Origin: JOPF133 sp052144935
Lineage (GTDB): Bacteria; Acidobacteriota; Terriglobia; Bryobacterales; Bryobacteraceae
Direction: 5' to 3'
DNA: 56,838 bases
NCBI GenBank assembly: GCA_052144935.1
Contig: JBKQPR010000131.1
Coordinates: 1-56,838 of the forward strand
Shown piece after piece: positions 1-8,882 of the stretch. The notes beneath the pieces were generated by a model, which was given only the letters and a program-made list of their open reading frames with translations, was not told the origin of the DNA and made no database searches. Within the stretch, counting starts at the first letter, position 1. Each line of letters begins with the position of its first letter. The position numbers were made by a program, and so were the translations under genes.

Positions 1-99
1 CGCCAGACTGTGACCCACAAGCGGTTCAAACGCCTGGTTGACCAGTGGATCGACCTGAGTATCGAGCACTCACGGCTGACCCTACTCAAGCCTGACTGA
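1..99 (+). CDS. 3' end of an unidentified gene (partial)
   Basis: An open frame enters from the left edge and ends at TGA 97-99. The 32 visible residues are basic and polar and end in TLLKPD. The fragment is too short to assign a family; a transposase or recombinase tail is conceivable but nothing proves it. The upstream part lies outside the window. Confidence 0.35.
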   Translation, partial: RQTVTHKRFKRLVDQWIDLSIEHSRLTLLKPD

Positions 100-608
100 C
101 GGGCTGGAACTCGGTACTCTCAAGTACGGTACGCCCCTTCAGATAGAACGTCAAGGCGATGGGCCGTGCCCCGGTCGTGCCCCGCCCGGATGTCTGGGGC
201 CGGGGGTCAATTGGGAAAGTCGTTGACGCGACCCGGCCCGTAACGGTGGTGGGGGGCCTCGGGAGATCCATCCCCTGAACAGCTCGGAGGAGGCGGCGGC
301 CCAGAAACGCCGCCACACCCGCCGCCTAAGAGGGAACTCAGAAAGATGAGAACGAAGAGTCCGACGACGTAAATAAAGGAATACGCTCCACCTTGTACGA
401 CAATAAAGACACCACCCCGCGGAAAATTGCTGGCGCGATAAGACCCGCTTCGGGAATGAGCGCTGCTGTTTCCAATGTATTCTCTTTTCAAGGGAGCAAG
501 TGGGGAATTCAATCCTGCCGGATGGAGCTTTTTTTGGGGGAAACCTGTCCCGGCGCGCCCTGGCGAACCCAGCGCCATCACCTACGCCATCGAGTACACT
601 GTGGGGTG
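100..608. other. Gene-free stretch
   Basis: About 500 bases with no convincing gene. Small open frames exist on both strands. One on the minus strand (207-581) has a hydrophobic run followed by a proline run, but it has no good start signal and no recognisable family. The stretch is less GC-biased than its surroundings around 330-480 and contains a run of seven T followed by five G near 532. I see no hairpin terminator or promoter I would defend. Confidence 0.5.
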
Positions 609-2261
609 GTGCCGGAAATCGCCGAGCTGGAACCTGAAGCCGCAGCGCTCAGCTATCTGCGCGGGGCAGCCGTGCCCCTTCTCAATCTGACCCTCTCCCA
701 AGCCCTCACCGAAACCGCCAGCAAGTTTCCCGGCCGTGAGGCGCTGGTGGTGTGCCATGAAGGGGTACGCCTGACCTGGAGCGAACTGGACCGCGAGGTG
801 ACGCGCACCGCGCGCGGGCTCGCCGGACTGGGCCTCCGGCCGAGCGACCGCGCCGGCATCTGGGCCAGCAACTGCCTGGAGTGGGTGCTCCTTCAATATG
901 CCGCGCCGCGCGCCGGAGTCATCCTGGTGAATGTCAATCCGGCCTACCGCTCGCACGAACTGCGGTATGTGCTGGCCAAATCGCACATTCGCGCCTTGTT
1001 CCTGCGGGAGAAGGATTCGCGGGCGAACTACCGCGAGATTCTGGCCGCGTCGCGTAATGGCGACAGCCTGCCCTTGCGGCACATCGTCTGGCTGGGCGAC
1101 GCATCGTGGCAGGCCATGATCGCGGGCGGAGGCGATTTCCCGCAAAACGCCGGCGCACCAGACGACGTGGTGAACATCCAGTACACCTCCGGCACCACCG
1201 GCGCTCCCAAAGGCGCCATGCTCAGCCACCGCAACCTGCTGAATAACGGTATGGCGATGGCGATGGGGCTAAAGGCGACCGAACAGGATCGGATCTGCGC
1301 GCCGGTGCCCCTGTACCATTGCTTCGGGTCGGTGATCGGGTCGATGGTGTCGGTGGTTTCGGGAGCTGCGCTGATTCTGCCCTCGGCGCAGTTCGACGCG
1401 CTGGCGACGCTGGAGGCCATTCACCGCGAGCGGGCCACCGCCATCTACGGCGTCCCCACGATGTTTATCGCCGAGATGGAGCATGCCGAATTTGCGCGCT
1501 TCGACCTGACTTCGCTGCGCACCGGCGTGATGGCGGGGTCGCCGTGTCCCATCGAGGTGATGCGGCGCGTGGTGGAGCGCATGCACTGCCCCGAGATCAC
1601 CATCGTGTACGGACAGACGGAGTCTTCGCCCGGGATCACCATGTCTCGGGCGGACGATCCGCTGGAGCTGCGCGTGACCACCGTGGGGACCGCGCTGCCC
1701 AATACGGAGATCCAGATCGTCGACCCGCTAACCCACCGCCGGCTCCCGATCGGACAGCAGGGCGAGCTGGCGACGCGCGGTTACCTGGTGATGAAGGGTT
1801 ACGATGCCGATCCGGAGGCCACCGCTAAGGTCATCGACAGCGAGGGCTGGCTGTACACCGGCGACCTGGCGGTGATGCGGCCCGATGGCTATTTCAGCTT
1901 CAAGGGACGATCCAAGGACACCATTATTCGCGGCGGCGAAAACATTTATCCGCGCGAAGTGGAAGACTTCCTGCACACGCATCCCAAGATCGCCGACGTG
2001 TATGTGGTGGGATTGCCGGACGCCAAGCTGGGCGAGACCGTGCTGGCGTGGGTCATGCTGAAGAACGGCGAGCAGGCCACGGCCGAGGAGATCCGCGATT
2101 TCTGCCGCGGCAAGATCGCCTACTTCAAGATTCCGCAGTTCATCCGCTTCGTGGATTCGTTCCCCATGACGGTCAGCAAGAAGGTGCAGAAGTTCCTGAT
2201 CCGCGAGCAGGAGATCGAGGAGCGGGGCCTGAAAGAGGTAGCGCGGCAGGCTACCGCATAG
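609..2261 (+). CDS. Acyl-CoA synthetase (AMP-binding, FadD-type)
   Basis: This enzyme activates a carboxylic (probably fatty) acid to an acyl-adenylate and then to acyl-CoA. The AMP-binding P-loop signature is visible as YTSGTTGAPKGAMLSHRN (about residues 193-210). It is followed by the adenylate motif YGQTESSP, the TGD motif in GWLYTGDLA, and the GRSKDTIIRGGENIYPREVE hinge. The C-terminal catalytic lysine lies in MTVSKKVQKF. The open frame extends to 393, but homology to the family begins near PLLNLTLSQAL, so I chose GTG 609; GTG 606 is equally possible. This gives about 550 residues, normal for the family. It is followed by the serine hydrolase gene 59 bases downstream on the same strand. 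Substrate chain length cannot be read from the sequence. Confidence 0.9.
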   Translation: MPEIAELEPEAAALSYLRGAAVPLLNLTLSQALTETASKFPGREALVVCHEGVRLTWSELDREVTRTARGLAGLGLRPSDRAGIWASNCLEWVLLQYAAPRAGVILVNVNPAYRSHELRYVLAKSHIRALFLREKDSRANYREILAASRNGDSLPLRHIVWLGDASWQAMIAGGGDFPQNAGAPDDVVNIQYTSGTTGAPKGAMLSHRNLLNNGMAMAMGLKATEQDRICAPVPLYHCFGSVIGSMVSVVSGAALILPSAQFDALATLEAIHRERATAIYGVPTMFIAEMEHAEFARFDLTSLRTGVMAGSPCPIEVMRRVVERMHCPEITIVYGQTESSPGITMSRADDPLELRVTTVGTALPNTEIQIVDPLTHRRLPIGQQGELATRGYLVMKGYDADPEATAKVIDSEGWLYTGDLAVMRPDGYFSFKGRSKDTIIRGGENIYPREVEDFLHTHPKIADVYVVGLPDAKLGETVLAWVMLKNGEQATAEEIRDFCRGKIAYFKIPQFIRFVDSFPMTVSKKVQKFLIREQEIEERGLKEVARQATA

Positions 2262-2320
2262 CCGGGCGCAGCAGCCGCGCGTGCTAAACTGACTCCAACG
2301 CCAGCCAGGAGGGATCCGGC

Positions 2321-4147
2321 ATGTCCACCTCGACTTTCCTTCACCGCTTGCCAGCGGCGATTTGCGCAATCATTTTGAGTACGGTAACTGCACAGACTCC
2401 TGCGGCGCTGGAACAGCGGATCCAGCGCATCGTCGACGCGATTCCGCCCGCGGTAATGGTCAAGGGCGATCCGGCCCCCATGACGAAATTGGCCGATCGC
2501 ATGGCGGCTCTGCACGTCCCCGGAGTCGGCATCGCGGTAATCCACGATGGCAAGATCGAATGGGCGCGCGGCTTCGGTGTTACCAGGATCGGCGGTCCGC
2601 CGGTAACGCCCGACACGCTTTTCCAAGCGGCATCCATCAGCAAGCCGGTGACGGCGATGGCCGTGTTGCGCCTGGTCGAATCGGGAAAGCTCTCGCTCGA
2701 TACCGACGTGAACCAATACCTCAAGAGCTGGAAAGTGCCGGCGAATAGCTTCACCGAGCGAACCAAGGTAACCATACGGGAGTTACTCACTCACACCGCC
2801 GGCTTGACGGTGCATGGATTCCCTGGTTATGCCTCGGACGTTCCGGTGCCGACGCTGGTCGAGGTCTTGAACGGGGAAAAGCCCGCCAATAGCCCGCCCA
2901 TCCGCGTGGACACGGAGCCCGGCACGATCTGGCGATACTCCGGCGGCGGCTATGTGGTGGCTCAACAATTAGTGCAGGATGTTACTGGCGAGCCGTTCCC
3001 CAAGCTGATGCACGATACCGTGCTCGCGCCGATCGGTATGACCAGGAGCACTTACGAGCAGCCCTTGTCCAAGGACCGGTTGGCCGAGGTGGCAACGCCG
3101 TACCGGGGGGATGGGCAGCCTGTCCCCGGTGGGCCGCACGTCTATCCCGAGATGGCCCCGGCGGGTCTGTGGACCACGCCCTCGGACCTCGCCCGGTACG
3201 CCATCGAAGTGCAAAAATCCTTGTCAGGGGCTTCCAACCACGTACTCTCGGCGGCCATGGTGCGGCAGATGCTCACGCCCGGCCTGAACCATCAAGGGCT
3301 GGGACCGGGGCTTGGCGGAAGCGCGAAGCATCCTTTCTTTGAGCACGGTGGGGCAAACGAAGGTTATCGCTGCAACCTGCTGGCCTACGACGATGGCGAT
3401 GGCGTAGTCATCATGACTAACGGGGATAATGGCGGCCAGTTGGCCTCCGAGATCCAGCGCAGTGTGGCGCGCGAATATGGCTGGCCCGATTTTCAGCCGG
3501 TGGAACATACGACCACTAAGTTGGATCCGAAGACCCTGGACACATACACCGGCGCTTACCAGGGTTCCGGTGGCGTCTTCACCGTCACACGGGAAGAGGA
3601 CCAGCTTTTTGTACAACTCACAGGACAGCCGAAGTTCCCCTTATTCCCGGAGAGCGAGCGGGAGTTTTTCCTCAGGGTAGTCGACGCTCAGGTCACCTTC
3701 AAAGTCGACGCGCAAGGCAAAGCCACCGAGCTAATCAATCACCAGAATGGGACGGACCACCCGGCCAAGCGGATAGACGACGCAGAGGCAAAACGGATGG
3801 CGGATGAGGCCGCGGCCAAGGCCGAGTTGGCAGCCAGGAGATTCAAGGAGCAAAAAGCGGCGGCGGGTAGCGAAGCGGCGTTGCGGCGTTTGATTGAAGA
3901 ACTGCGCCAGGGCCAGCCGGACTATTCCCAAATGAGTCCGGCATTTGCCGACGTGACTCGCCAGCAGTTGCCGGATTTGAAGTCGGGCGCCAACCAACTC
4001 GGCGCCGTGCAGTCGGTGACCTTCAAGGGAGTCGGCCCGGGCGGCTTCGACATCTACGAAGTGAAGTTCCAGAATGGCATGATGGAATGCCGGATCGGGC
4101 TCACGCCGGATGGGAAAATCGAAGGCATGGGATTCCGCCCCATGTAG
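2321..4147 (+). CDS. Secreted class-C-type beta-lactamase-fold serine hydrolase
   Basis: A 608-residue protein with an N-terminal signal peptide (cleavage near TVTAQT, residue 25). It has the beta-lactamase/esterase/DD-peptidase fold: catalytic S-x-x-K as S105-I-S-K108, the Y-x-N equivalent as Y206-S-G, and the H-x-G equivalent as H342-G-G. A region after about residue 390 probably forms a C-terminal accessory beta domain, followed by an alanine- and lysine-rich helix near 490-515. Proteins of this sort hydrolyse esters, amides or D-amino peptides in the periplasm; the true substrate is unknown. A strong Shine-Dalgarno (AGGAGGG) sits at 2307-2313, 7 bases before the ATG. TAAACT near 2284 could be a -10 element. 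The gene converges with the permease gene at 4158. Confidence 0.88.
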   Translation: MSTSTFLHRLPAAICAIILSTVTAQTPAALEQRIQRIVDAIPPAVMVKGDPAPMTKLADRMAALHVPGVGIAVIHDGKIEWARGFGVTRIGGPPVTPDTLFQAASISKPVTAMAVLRLVESGKLSLDTDVNQYLKSWKVPANSFTERTKVTIRELLTHTAGLTVHGFPGYASDVPVPTLVEVLNGEKPANSPPIRVDTEPGTIWRYSGGGYVVAQQLVQDVTGEPFPKLMHDTVLAPIGMTRSTYEQPLSKDRLAEVATPYRGDGQPVPGGPHVYPEMAPAGLWTTPSDLARYAIEVQKSLSGASNHVLSAAMVRQMLTPGLNHQGLGPGLGGSAKHPFFEHGGANEGYRCNLLAYDDGDGVVIMTNGDNGGQLASEIQRSVAREYGWPDFQPVEHTTTKLDPKTLDTYTGAYQGSGGVFTVTREEDQLFVQLTGQPKFPLFPESEREFFLRVVDAQVTFKVDAQGKATELINHQNGTDHPAKRIDDAEAKRMADEAAAKAELAARRFKEQKAAAGSEAALRRLIEELRQGQPDYSQMSPAFADVTRQQLPDLKSGANQLGAVQSVTFKGVGPGGFDIYEVKFQNGMMECRIGLTPDGKIEGMGFRPM

Positions 4148-4157
4148 CGGCAGCTTC

Positions 4158-5153
4158 TTACTCCGTCGCCATCCCGATCAGCGCCAGGCCGCATCCGTAA
4201 CCTGCAAACATGAGTGCGATCAGCCAGCCGGTTCCTTTGGGCGCGTCGCGGAATTCGCGCCAGATGAACACGCCCCAGATGGCCGCGACCAAAGTGGCGC
4301 CCTGGCCCAGCGCATAGGACACCGCCGGGCCGACCACGCCGGAAGCGATCAGGTTCAGGCTCAGGGCGATCATCCACAGGAACCCGCCCAGCAGGCCCAG
4401 GGAGTGCAGCCGCGCGCTCCCGCGGAAGTAGTCCGCATAACCGAGCGATCGGGTGCGCATGAAGATGCTGTTCCAGACGAAGTTGCTGGCCAGCAAGCCG
4501 GCGCCGAACAGGGCCAGAGCCGTGTAAGGCGTCAGGAATCCGGCGCGGATGGGAGCCGTCGAGAAGTCCGGCGACAAAGACGCCGCGAGCTGCGGGTAGA
4601 AGAAGCCCATCAGGCAGCCGGCCGCGACCGCCGCGACGACGCCCCTCGACCCGCTCCGGCTTGCGCCGCGCGGCAGCCGGCGGTGCGCGACCGCCGAGAC
4701 CACGATGGCGGACAGCACCAGCAGCACTCCGGCAAACAACACCACGGCGTTGCCCTTGGGAGCCTGAATGTAGGAGGCAACGGTTCCGATGATCAGCGCG
4801 AGACCGACGCCGACGGGGAATGCCACCGCCATGCCAGCCCCGTCGATGGCCACTACCAGAAGAATATTGGACAGGTTGAACAGGGCGCCGCTGAGAAACG
4901 CGTGAGCCATCGGTCCGGCAGCAGCCTGACGGAAGTTCTCTCCGGCGCTCATGCCCGCGCTGCCGAAGTTCCCCAGCGCGGCCATCCAGAGAATACCGAA
5001 AAGGAAGACGCCCAGCGCGTAATCCCAATAGAAAAGCGGGAAGGCCCACTGGTCCTTGCCGGCGAGTTTCTGGGTGTTGGCCCAGGATCCCCAGCCGAGC
5101 ATGGTGATCACGCAGAACAACGTGGCTAACCAGAAATTATGAACTACGAACAT
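4158..5153 (-). CDS. DMT-superfamily sugar/metabolite permease (GRP/RhaT-like)
   Basis: A 331-residue integral membrane protein with about ten hydrophobic segments. The N-terminus (ATLFCVITMLGWGSWANT) and the WGVFIWREF element near the C-terminus are typical of the glucose/ribose-porter and rhamnose-symporter-like branch of the drug/metabolite transporter superfamily. It probably moves a sugar or other small polar metabolite across the inner membrane. It lies 52 bases downstream of efp on the same strand and may be co-transcribed with it. An overlapping frame at 4054-5049 is a shadow. The substrate is not deducible. Confidence 0.75.
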   Translation of the reverse strand: MFVVHNFWLATLFCVITMLGWGSWANTQKLAGKDQWAFPLFYWDYALGVFLFGILWMAALGNFGSAGMSAGENFRQAAAGPMAHAFLSGALFNLSNILLVVAIDGAGMAVAFPVGVGLALIIGTVASYIQAPKGNAVVLFAGVLLVLSAIVVSAVAHRRLPRGASRSGSRGVVAAVAAGCLMGFFYPQLAASLSPDFSTAPIRAGFLTPYTALALFGAGLLASNFVWNSIFMRTRSLGYADYFRGSARLHSLGLLGGFLWMIALSLNLIASGVVGPAVSYALGQGATLVAAIWGVFIWREFRDAPKGTGWLIALMFAGYGCGLALIGMATE

Positions 5154-5205
5154 AAGCCTCCTGAGACAAAGTAATCGTACTAGATTTCACGAATCCCGGT
5201 AGCGA

Positions 5206-5790
5206 TCAACTGAGCTTGGCTTTGGCGTCCGTGCGGGCCCGATCCATGTATTTCATGGTCCCCAGATCGAGCCGGATCATGTCGCCGGCCCTGATGAATT
5301 GCGGCACCATGACCTCGATGCCGTTGCCGAGTTTGGCCGGCTTGAAGGAGCTGTCCGCCTGCTGGTGAGCGGCGGGAGCGGTGTCCGCGATCTGCACCTC
5401 GATCACATCCGGAAACAGCACGTGGACCGGCCGGCCGCTTACGAACTCGACCGACAGCTTCATCCCCGGCTCCAGAAAAGCGGCACGGGGACCGACGATC
5501 GCGTTGGCGATTTCGGTCTGCTCGTAGTTTTCAGGATCCATGAAACAGCACCGATCGGCGTCCGTGTAAAGGAACTGCAGCGCCTGCCTTTCGATGGGGA
5601 CATCCGGTAGCCTCAATTCGGCGCGGAAACTGTGCTCCCAAAACGTTCCCGTATCGATATTTTGCAGACGGGCATGAGTGACGCCTCCCATTCTGCCTTG
5701 TCCCGAGTGGTATTCGGCGGCGACCACGCGGTAGGTCTGATTTTCGAAAACGATCGCCATACCCGCGCGCATTTGCGATGCAAGCACCAT
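5206..5790 (-). CDS. efp: Elongation factor P
   Basis: Elongation factor P relieves ribosome stalling at polyproline stretches. The protein has 194 residues (usual length about 185-190). The N-terminal KOW-like domain starts with RAGMAIVFENQTYRVVAAEY, followed by two OB domains. The C-terminal domain includes the YMDRA region, comparable to the family's GEYxxRA signature. The functional loop that carries the modified Lys or Arg in other bacteria reads HSGQGRMGGVTH here. It has an arginine near the tip and looks one residue longer than in E. coli. A clear Shine-Dalgarno (GAGAGGAG) precedes the ATG. Its promoter region (5791-5989) is shared with the divergent HAD/deoxyhypusine-synthase-like/PfkB operon. 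Confidence 0.93.
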   Translation of the reverse strand: MVLASQMRAGMAIVFENQTYRVVAAEYHSGQGRMGGVTHARLQNIDTGTFWEHSFRAELRLPDVPIERQALQFLYTDADRCCFMDPENYEQTEIANAIVGPRAAFLEPGMKLSVEFVSGRPVHVLFPDVIEVQIADTAPAAHQQADSSFKPAKLGNGIEVMVPQFIRAGDMIRLDLGTMKYMDRARTDAKAKLS

Positions 5791-5989
5791 GCTCAGCTCC
5801 TCTCGTCAATAAGCAGATACCGAAGTCCGATTCCATTCTACCTCGGGAGCCGCGCGATGCTACCCTGTTCGTTCGGAGCTTGAATTTGTCCCGCTGAACT
5901 TCCGGCCGGTGGCCGATCCTGGTAGTCTAAAATATGCAGCCGGCTCCTCGCCGCCAGCCGGCCGAATCGCTGAAAGCCAACCGCTCACC

Positions 5990-6793
5990 ATGGAAACCCT
6001 CCGCCCCGTTTCTGCCGCCTCCGCCACTGTCGCGCTTTTCGATTTCGATGGCACCCTCTCGCTCATCCGCAGCGGGTGGATGGGCGTGATGGTTCCCATG
6101 ATGGTCGAGGTATTGGCCGAGTGCCGCAGCGGCGAAACCGAGGCGCAGTTGCGCCTGGTGGTGGAGGACTTCGTCTGGCGCCTCACCGGCCAGGAAACCA
6201 TCTATCAAATGATCCGCCTGGCCGAAGAGGTGCGCCTGCGCGGAGGATCGCCGCTCGACCCTCTGCTCTACAAGAAGCGCTATTTGGACCGCCTGTGGCA
6301 GGTGATCCGCCACCGCGTGGAGGAACTGCGCGCCGGCCAAAGCTCTCCCGACAAGTACATGATTCCGGGCGCCCGCGCGATGCTCGAATTGCTCGGCAGC
6401 CGCGGCTTGCGCCTTTACCTGGCCAGCGGCACCGACGAAATCTACATGCAAGAGGAGGCCCGCTTGCTCGACGTGACGCGCTACTTCGATGGCGGGGTGT
6501 ACGGCGCTCTCGACGACTACCGCAGCTTCTCGAAGCGCATTCTGGTAGAGCGCATCCTGTCGCTCCCGGAAACGCGCGAGGCCAATTTGTTGGGCTTCGG
6601 CGACGGCTACGTCGAAATCGAGGAGGTCAAGCGCGTGGGCGGCGTGGCCGTGGGAGTTGCCTCCGACGAGCCGGCCTGCCTCCGGATCGACGGATGGAAG
6701 CGGCAGCGCCTCATCGGAGCCGGCGCCGATTACATCATTCCCAATTACCTGGCCCTCGACGCTCTCGGCCAAGCCCTTTTTTCGAAATCATGA
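5990..6793 (+). CDS. HAD-superfamily phosphatase
   Basis: Predicted HAD hydrolase of 267 residues. Motif I is D18-F-D-G-T; motif II is LASGTDE (about 142-148). The motif III lysine probably lies near FSKRI, and motif IV appears as GFGDGYVEI, where one of the usual paired acidic residues is less obvious. The family transfers phosphoryl groups, usually as small-molecule phosphatases. I chose ATG 5990 because the upstream extension (GTG 5909) is not protein-like. First gene of a three-gene operon: its TGA overlaps the next ATG (ATGA at 6790-6793). Genomic context suggests dephosphorylation of a sugar phosphate, in step with the PfkB kinase two genes downstream, but the substrate is unknown. Confidence 0.85.
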   Translation: METLRPVSAASATVALFDFDGTLSLIRSGWMGVMVPMMVEVLAECRSGETEAQLRLVVEDFVWRLTGQETIYQMIRLAEEVRLRGGSPLDPLLYKKRYLDRLWQVIRHRVEELRAGQSSPDKYMIPGARAMLELLGSRGLRLYLASGTDEIYMQEEARLLDVTRYFDGGVYGALDDYRSFSKRILVERILSLPETREANLLGFGDGYVEIEEVKRVGGVAVGVASDEPACLRIDGWKRQRLIGAGADYIIPNYLALDALGQALFSKS

Positions 6794-7782
6794 GCCGCTA
6801 CGAAATCTTCGACCGTTCCCGCCTGCAACTGAAACCGCTGGCGCAACGCGCAAACGACCTTCAGCTTGAGCATTGGCTCGCGCCCGGCGATCCAACGCCG
6901 CCTTTCGCCCATCCCGATCTGCCCGCCATGGCCGATCGCCTGCGCCAGGCCCGCGCCGCCGGAGGGACCGATGGGGCGCCCCCTGGGCCCGCGCGCATTC
7001 TCATGATGGGCGCGCACGTGCTCCGCGCGGGCGTCAACCGCCACTTGATCGACTTGATCGAGCGCGGCTTCCTCAGCCACATCGCGGTGAACGGGGCCGT
7101 CGCCATTCACGATTACGAGCTGGCCCGCATCGGCGCGACCACGGAAAGCGTGGAGCGCTATATCCGCACCGGCGAATTCGGCCTGTGGCGGGAAACCGGC
7201 GAGCTGAACGACTGGATCGCCGAAGCCGCCGCGCTCTCACTCGGTCTGGGTGAAAACGTGGGCCGCCGCATCGAAGCGTCCGATTTTCCGCACAAGCGGC
7301 TCTCGGTCTGCGCCGCCGCCTACCGCGCCGGCGTACCGGTGACGGTACACGCCGGCGTGGGCTACGACATCATCCACGAACACCCCAACTGCGACGGCGC
7401 CGCTTTGGGCGCGGCCAGCTACCGCGACTTCCTGATCTTCGCCCGCGCCGTGGAGCGCCTGGAGCACGGCGTGCTTCTCAACTTCGGCTCCGCCATCATG
7501 GGCCCCGAGGTGTATCTGAAGGCGCTGGCCATGGCCCGCAACGTGGCGCGGCAGGAGGGCCGCGAGATTCGCCATTTCACCACCGCCGTGTTCGACATGG
7601 CGCCCATCCACGGCGACTACCGCCGCGAGCTGCCCAAGTCCGATCCCGGCTATTACTTCCGCCCGCACAAGACCATCCTGGTGCGCACCGTGGCCGATGG
7701 CGGAGAGAGCTTCTATTTCGAGGGGCTGCACCGCGCCACTTTGCCCGCGCTGTGGCGCCTGCTGGCGGAGGACGGACAATGA
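6790..7782 (+). CDS. Conserved protein resembling the deoxyhypusine synthase fold
   Basis: A 330-residue soluble protein. By eye, its blocks follow deoxyhypusine synthase order. ILMMGAHVLRAGVNRHLIDL resembles the NAD-site segment of that enzyme. IAVNGAVAIHDYELA resembles its TTAGGVEEDLIK segment. VPVTVHAGVGYDIIHEH corresponds to the PALTDGSLGDM region, and LLNFGSAIMGPEVYLKAL to the GGGVVKHH segment. The catalytic lysine of the last segment is not conserved, so hypusine-type chemistry is not implied; an NAD-binding role is plausible. It overlaps both neighbours by ATGA, implying strict co-translation with the HAD and PfkB genes. The assignment is manual remote similarity only. The frame is open further upstream (to 6076) but that part is the shadow of the HAD gene. 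Confidence 0.55.
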   Translation: MSRYEIFDRSRLQLKPLAQRANDLQLEHWLAPGDPTPPFAHPDLPAMADRLRQARAAGGTDGAPPGPARILMMGAHVLRAGVNRHLIDLIERGFLSHIAVNGAVAIHDYELARIGATTESVERYIRTGEFGLWRETGELNDWIAEAAALSLGLGENVGRRIEASDFPHKRLSVCAAAYRAGVPVTVHAGVGYDIIHEHPNCDGAALGAASYRDFLIFARAVERLEHGVLLNFGSAIMGPEVYLKALAMARNVARQEGREIRHFTTAVFDMAPIHGDYRRELPKSDPGYYFRPHKTILVRTVADGGESFYFEGLHRATLPALWRLLAEDGQ

Positions 7783-8780
7783 ACCCCGCGGCGATTCTGG
7801 CGGCCTTCCCACGGCTGCGCGTGCTGGTAGTGGGCGATGTCTGTCTGGACCGCTGGTGCACCTACGACCCCGCGCTGTCCGAGCCGTCGCGCGAAACCGG
7901 CATTCCGCGCACCGCCGTGATCTCGACCGAGGTCACCCCCGGCGCCGCCGGCACCATCGCCGGCAATGTGGCCGCGTTGGGCGCGCGGGTGGGAGTGCTG
8001 GGGCTGGTAGGGCGCGATGGCTTCGGCCACGAGCTGAGCCGCGCCCTGGACGCGCGAGCGATTGCCTCGCAACTTCTAGTCTGGTCCGAAAAGATCGCCA
8101 CCTTCACCTATACCAAGCTGCTCAACGCGCGCACCGGCCAGGAGGATCTGCCGCGCGTGGACTTCATCAACACGCGGCCGGTTCCGGAGGATCTGGAGGA
8201 CGAAGTAGTGCGCCGCCTGGAAGAGGCCGCGCCCGAGTACGACGCCATCCTGGTGGCCGACCAGGCCGAAACCGAGCACGGCGGCGTGGTGACTCCGGCC
8301 GTCCGCGAGGCCCTCGCGCGTCTCGCCGAAGCCCCATCGCGGCCTCTGATCTGGGTGGATTCGCGCCTCCGCGCCGAACACTTCCGCAGGGTGATCGTCA
8401 AGCCCAACCGGCAGGAGGCCGAGGCCGCCGCCCTGCGCGCCGTAGGCCGGGTAGACTACCCCGAGCTGCGCCGCCGGATGGAGGCGCCGCTGCTGGTGAT
8501 CACGCATGGCGCGGAGGGCGCGCTGCTGTTGGACGAGGCCGGCGAGCGCTGGGTCCGCACCCGCCCCATCGAGCATCCCGTGGACATCTGCGGCGCCGGC
8601 GACAGCTACTCCGCGGGCGCCGCGCTGGCGCTCAAGGTGACCGGCGATCCCGTCGCCGCCGCACGTTTCGGCAACCTGGTGGCGTCCATCACGATCATGA
8701 AAAAGGGAACGGGCACCGCGTCGCCCGAGGAAGTGCTGCGAGCGGCGAGCGAGGAGACGCTGCTGCCGGCGGAGGCGTGA
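7779..8780 (+). CDS. PfkB-family sugar kinase (HldE/RfaE1-like)
   Basis: A 333-residue ribokinase/PfkB kinase that phosphorylates a sugar or sugar phosphate with ATP. The N-terminal VLVVGDVCLDRW is typical of the RfaE/HldE kinase branch. The substrate lid GAAGTIAGNVAALGA and the catalytic anion-hole signature DICGAGDSYSAGAAL (about residues 266-280, with the GAGD aspartate as general base) are intact. No cytidylyltransferase domain follows, so it is not a full HldE. The start ATG 7779 overlaps the previous stop by four bases. Together with the HAD phosphatase it looks like a small sugar-phosphate module. The likely heptose relation rests on motif similarity only. Confidence 0.85.
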   Translation: MNPAAILAAFPRLRVLVVGDVCLDRWCTYDPALSEPSRETGIPRTAVISTEVTPGAAGTIAGNVAALGARVGVLGLVGRDGFGHELSRALDARAIASQLLVWSEKIATFTYTKLLNARTGQEDLPRVDFINTRPVPEDLEDEVVRRLEEAAPEYDAILVADQAETEHGGVVTPAVREALARLAEAPSRPLIWVDSRLRAEHFRRVIVKPNRQEAEAAALRAVGRVDYPELRRRMEAPLLVITHGAEGALLLDEAGERWVRTRPIEHPVDICGAGDSYSAGAALALKVTGDPVAAARFGNLVASITIMKKGTGTASPEEVLRAASEETLLPAEA

Positions 8781-8882
8781 GGACTGGCGCGGGAAATGGA
8801 GTCGGGCGCCGAACCGAATGTCGGAGTCCCGAATCGAGTGCCGAAAGCGTGCCTGCGCCGAGCGAGGTGCTAGAATCCCGTT

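Noticed and set aside
207..581. Minus-strand frame with hydrophobic run and proline stretch
   Set aside because: No ribosome site, no conserved family, and the hydrophobic run comes from an AT-richer patch; not enough for a gene.
5909..5989. Longer start of the HAD protein
   Set aside because: The extension is not conserved-looking and ATG 5990 places motif I at the normal distance.
7779..8780. Bifunctional HldE
   Set aside because: Only the kinase domain is present; there is no cytidylyltransferase domain.
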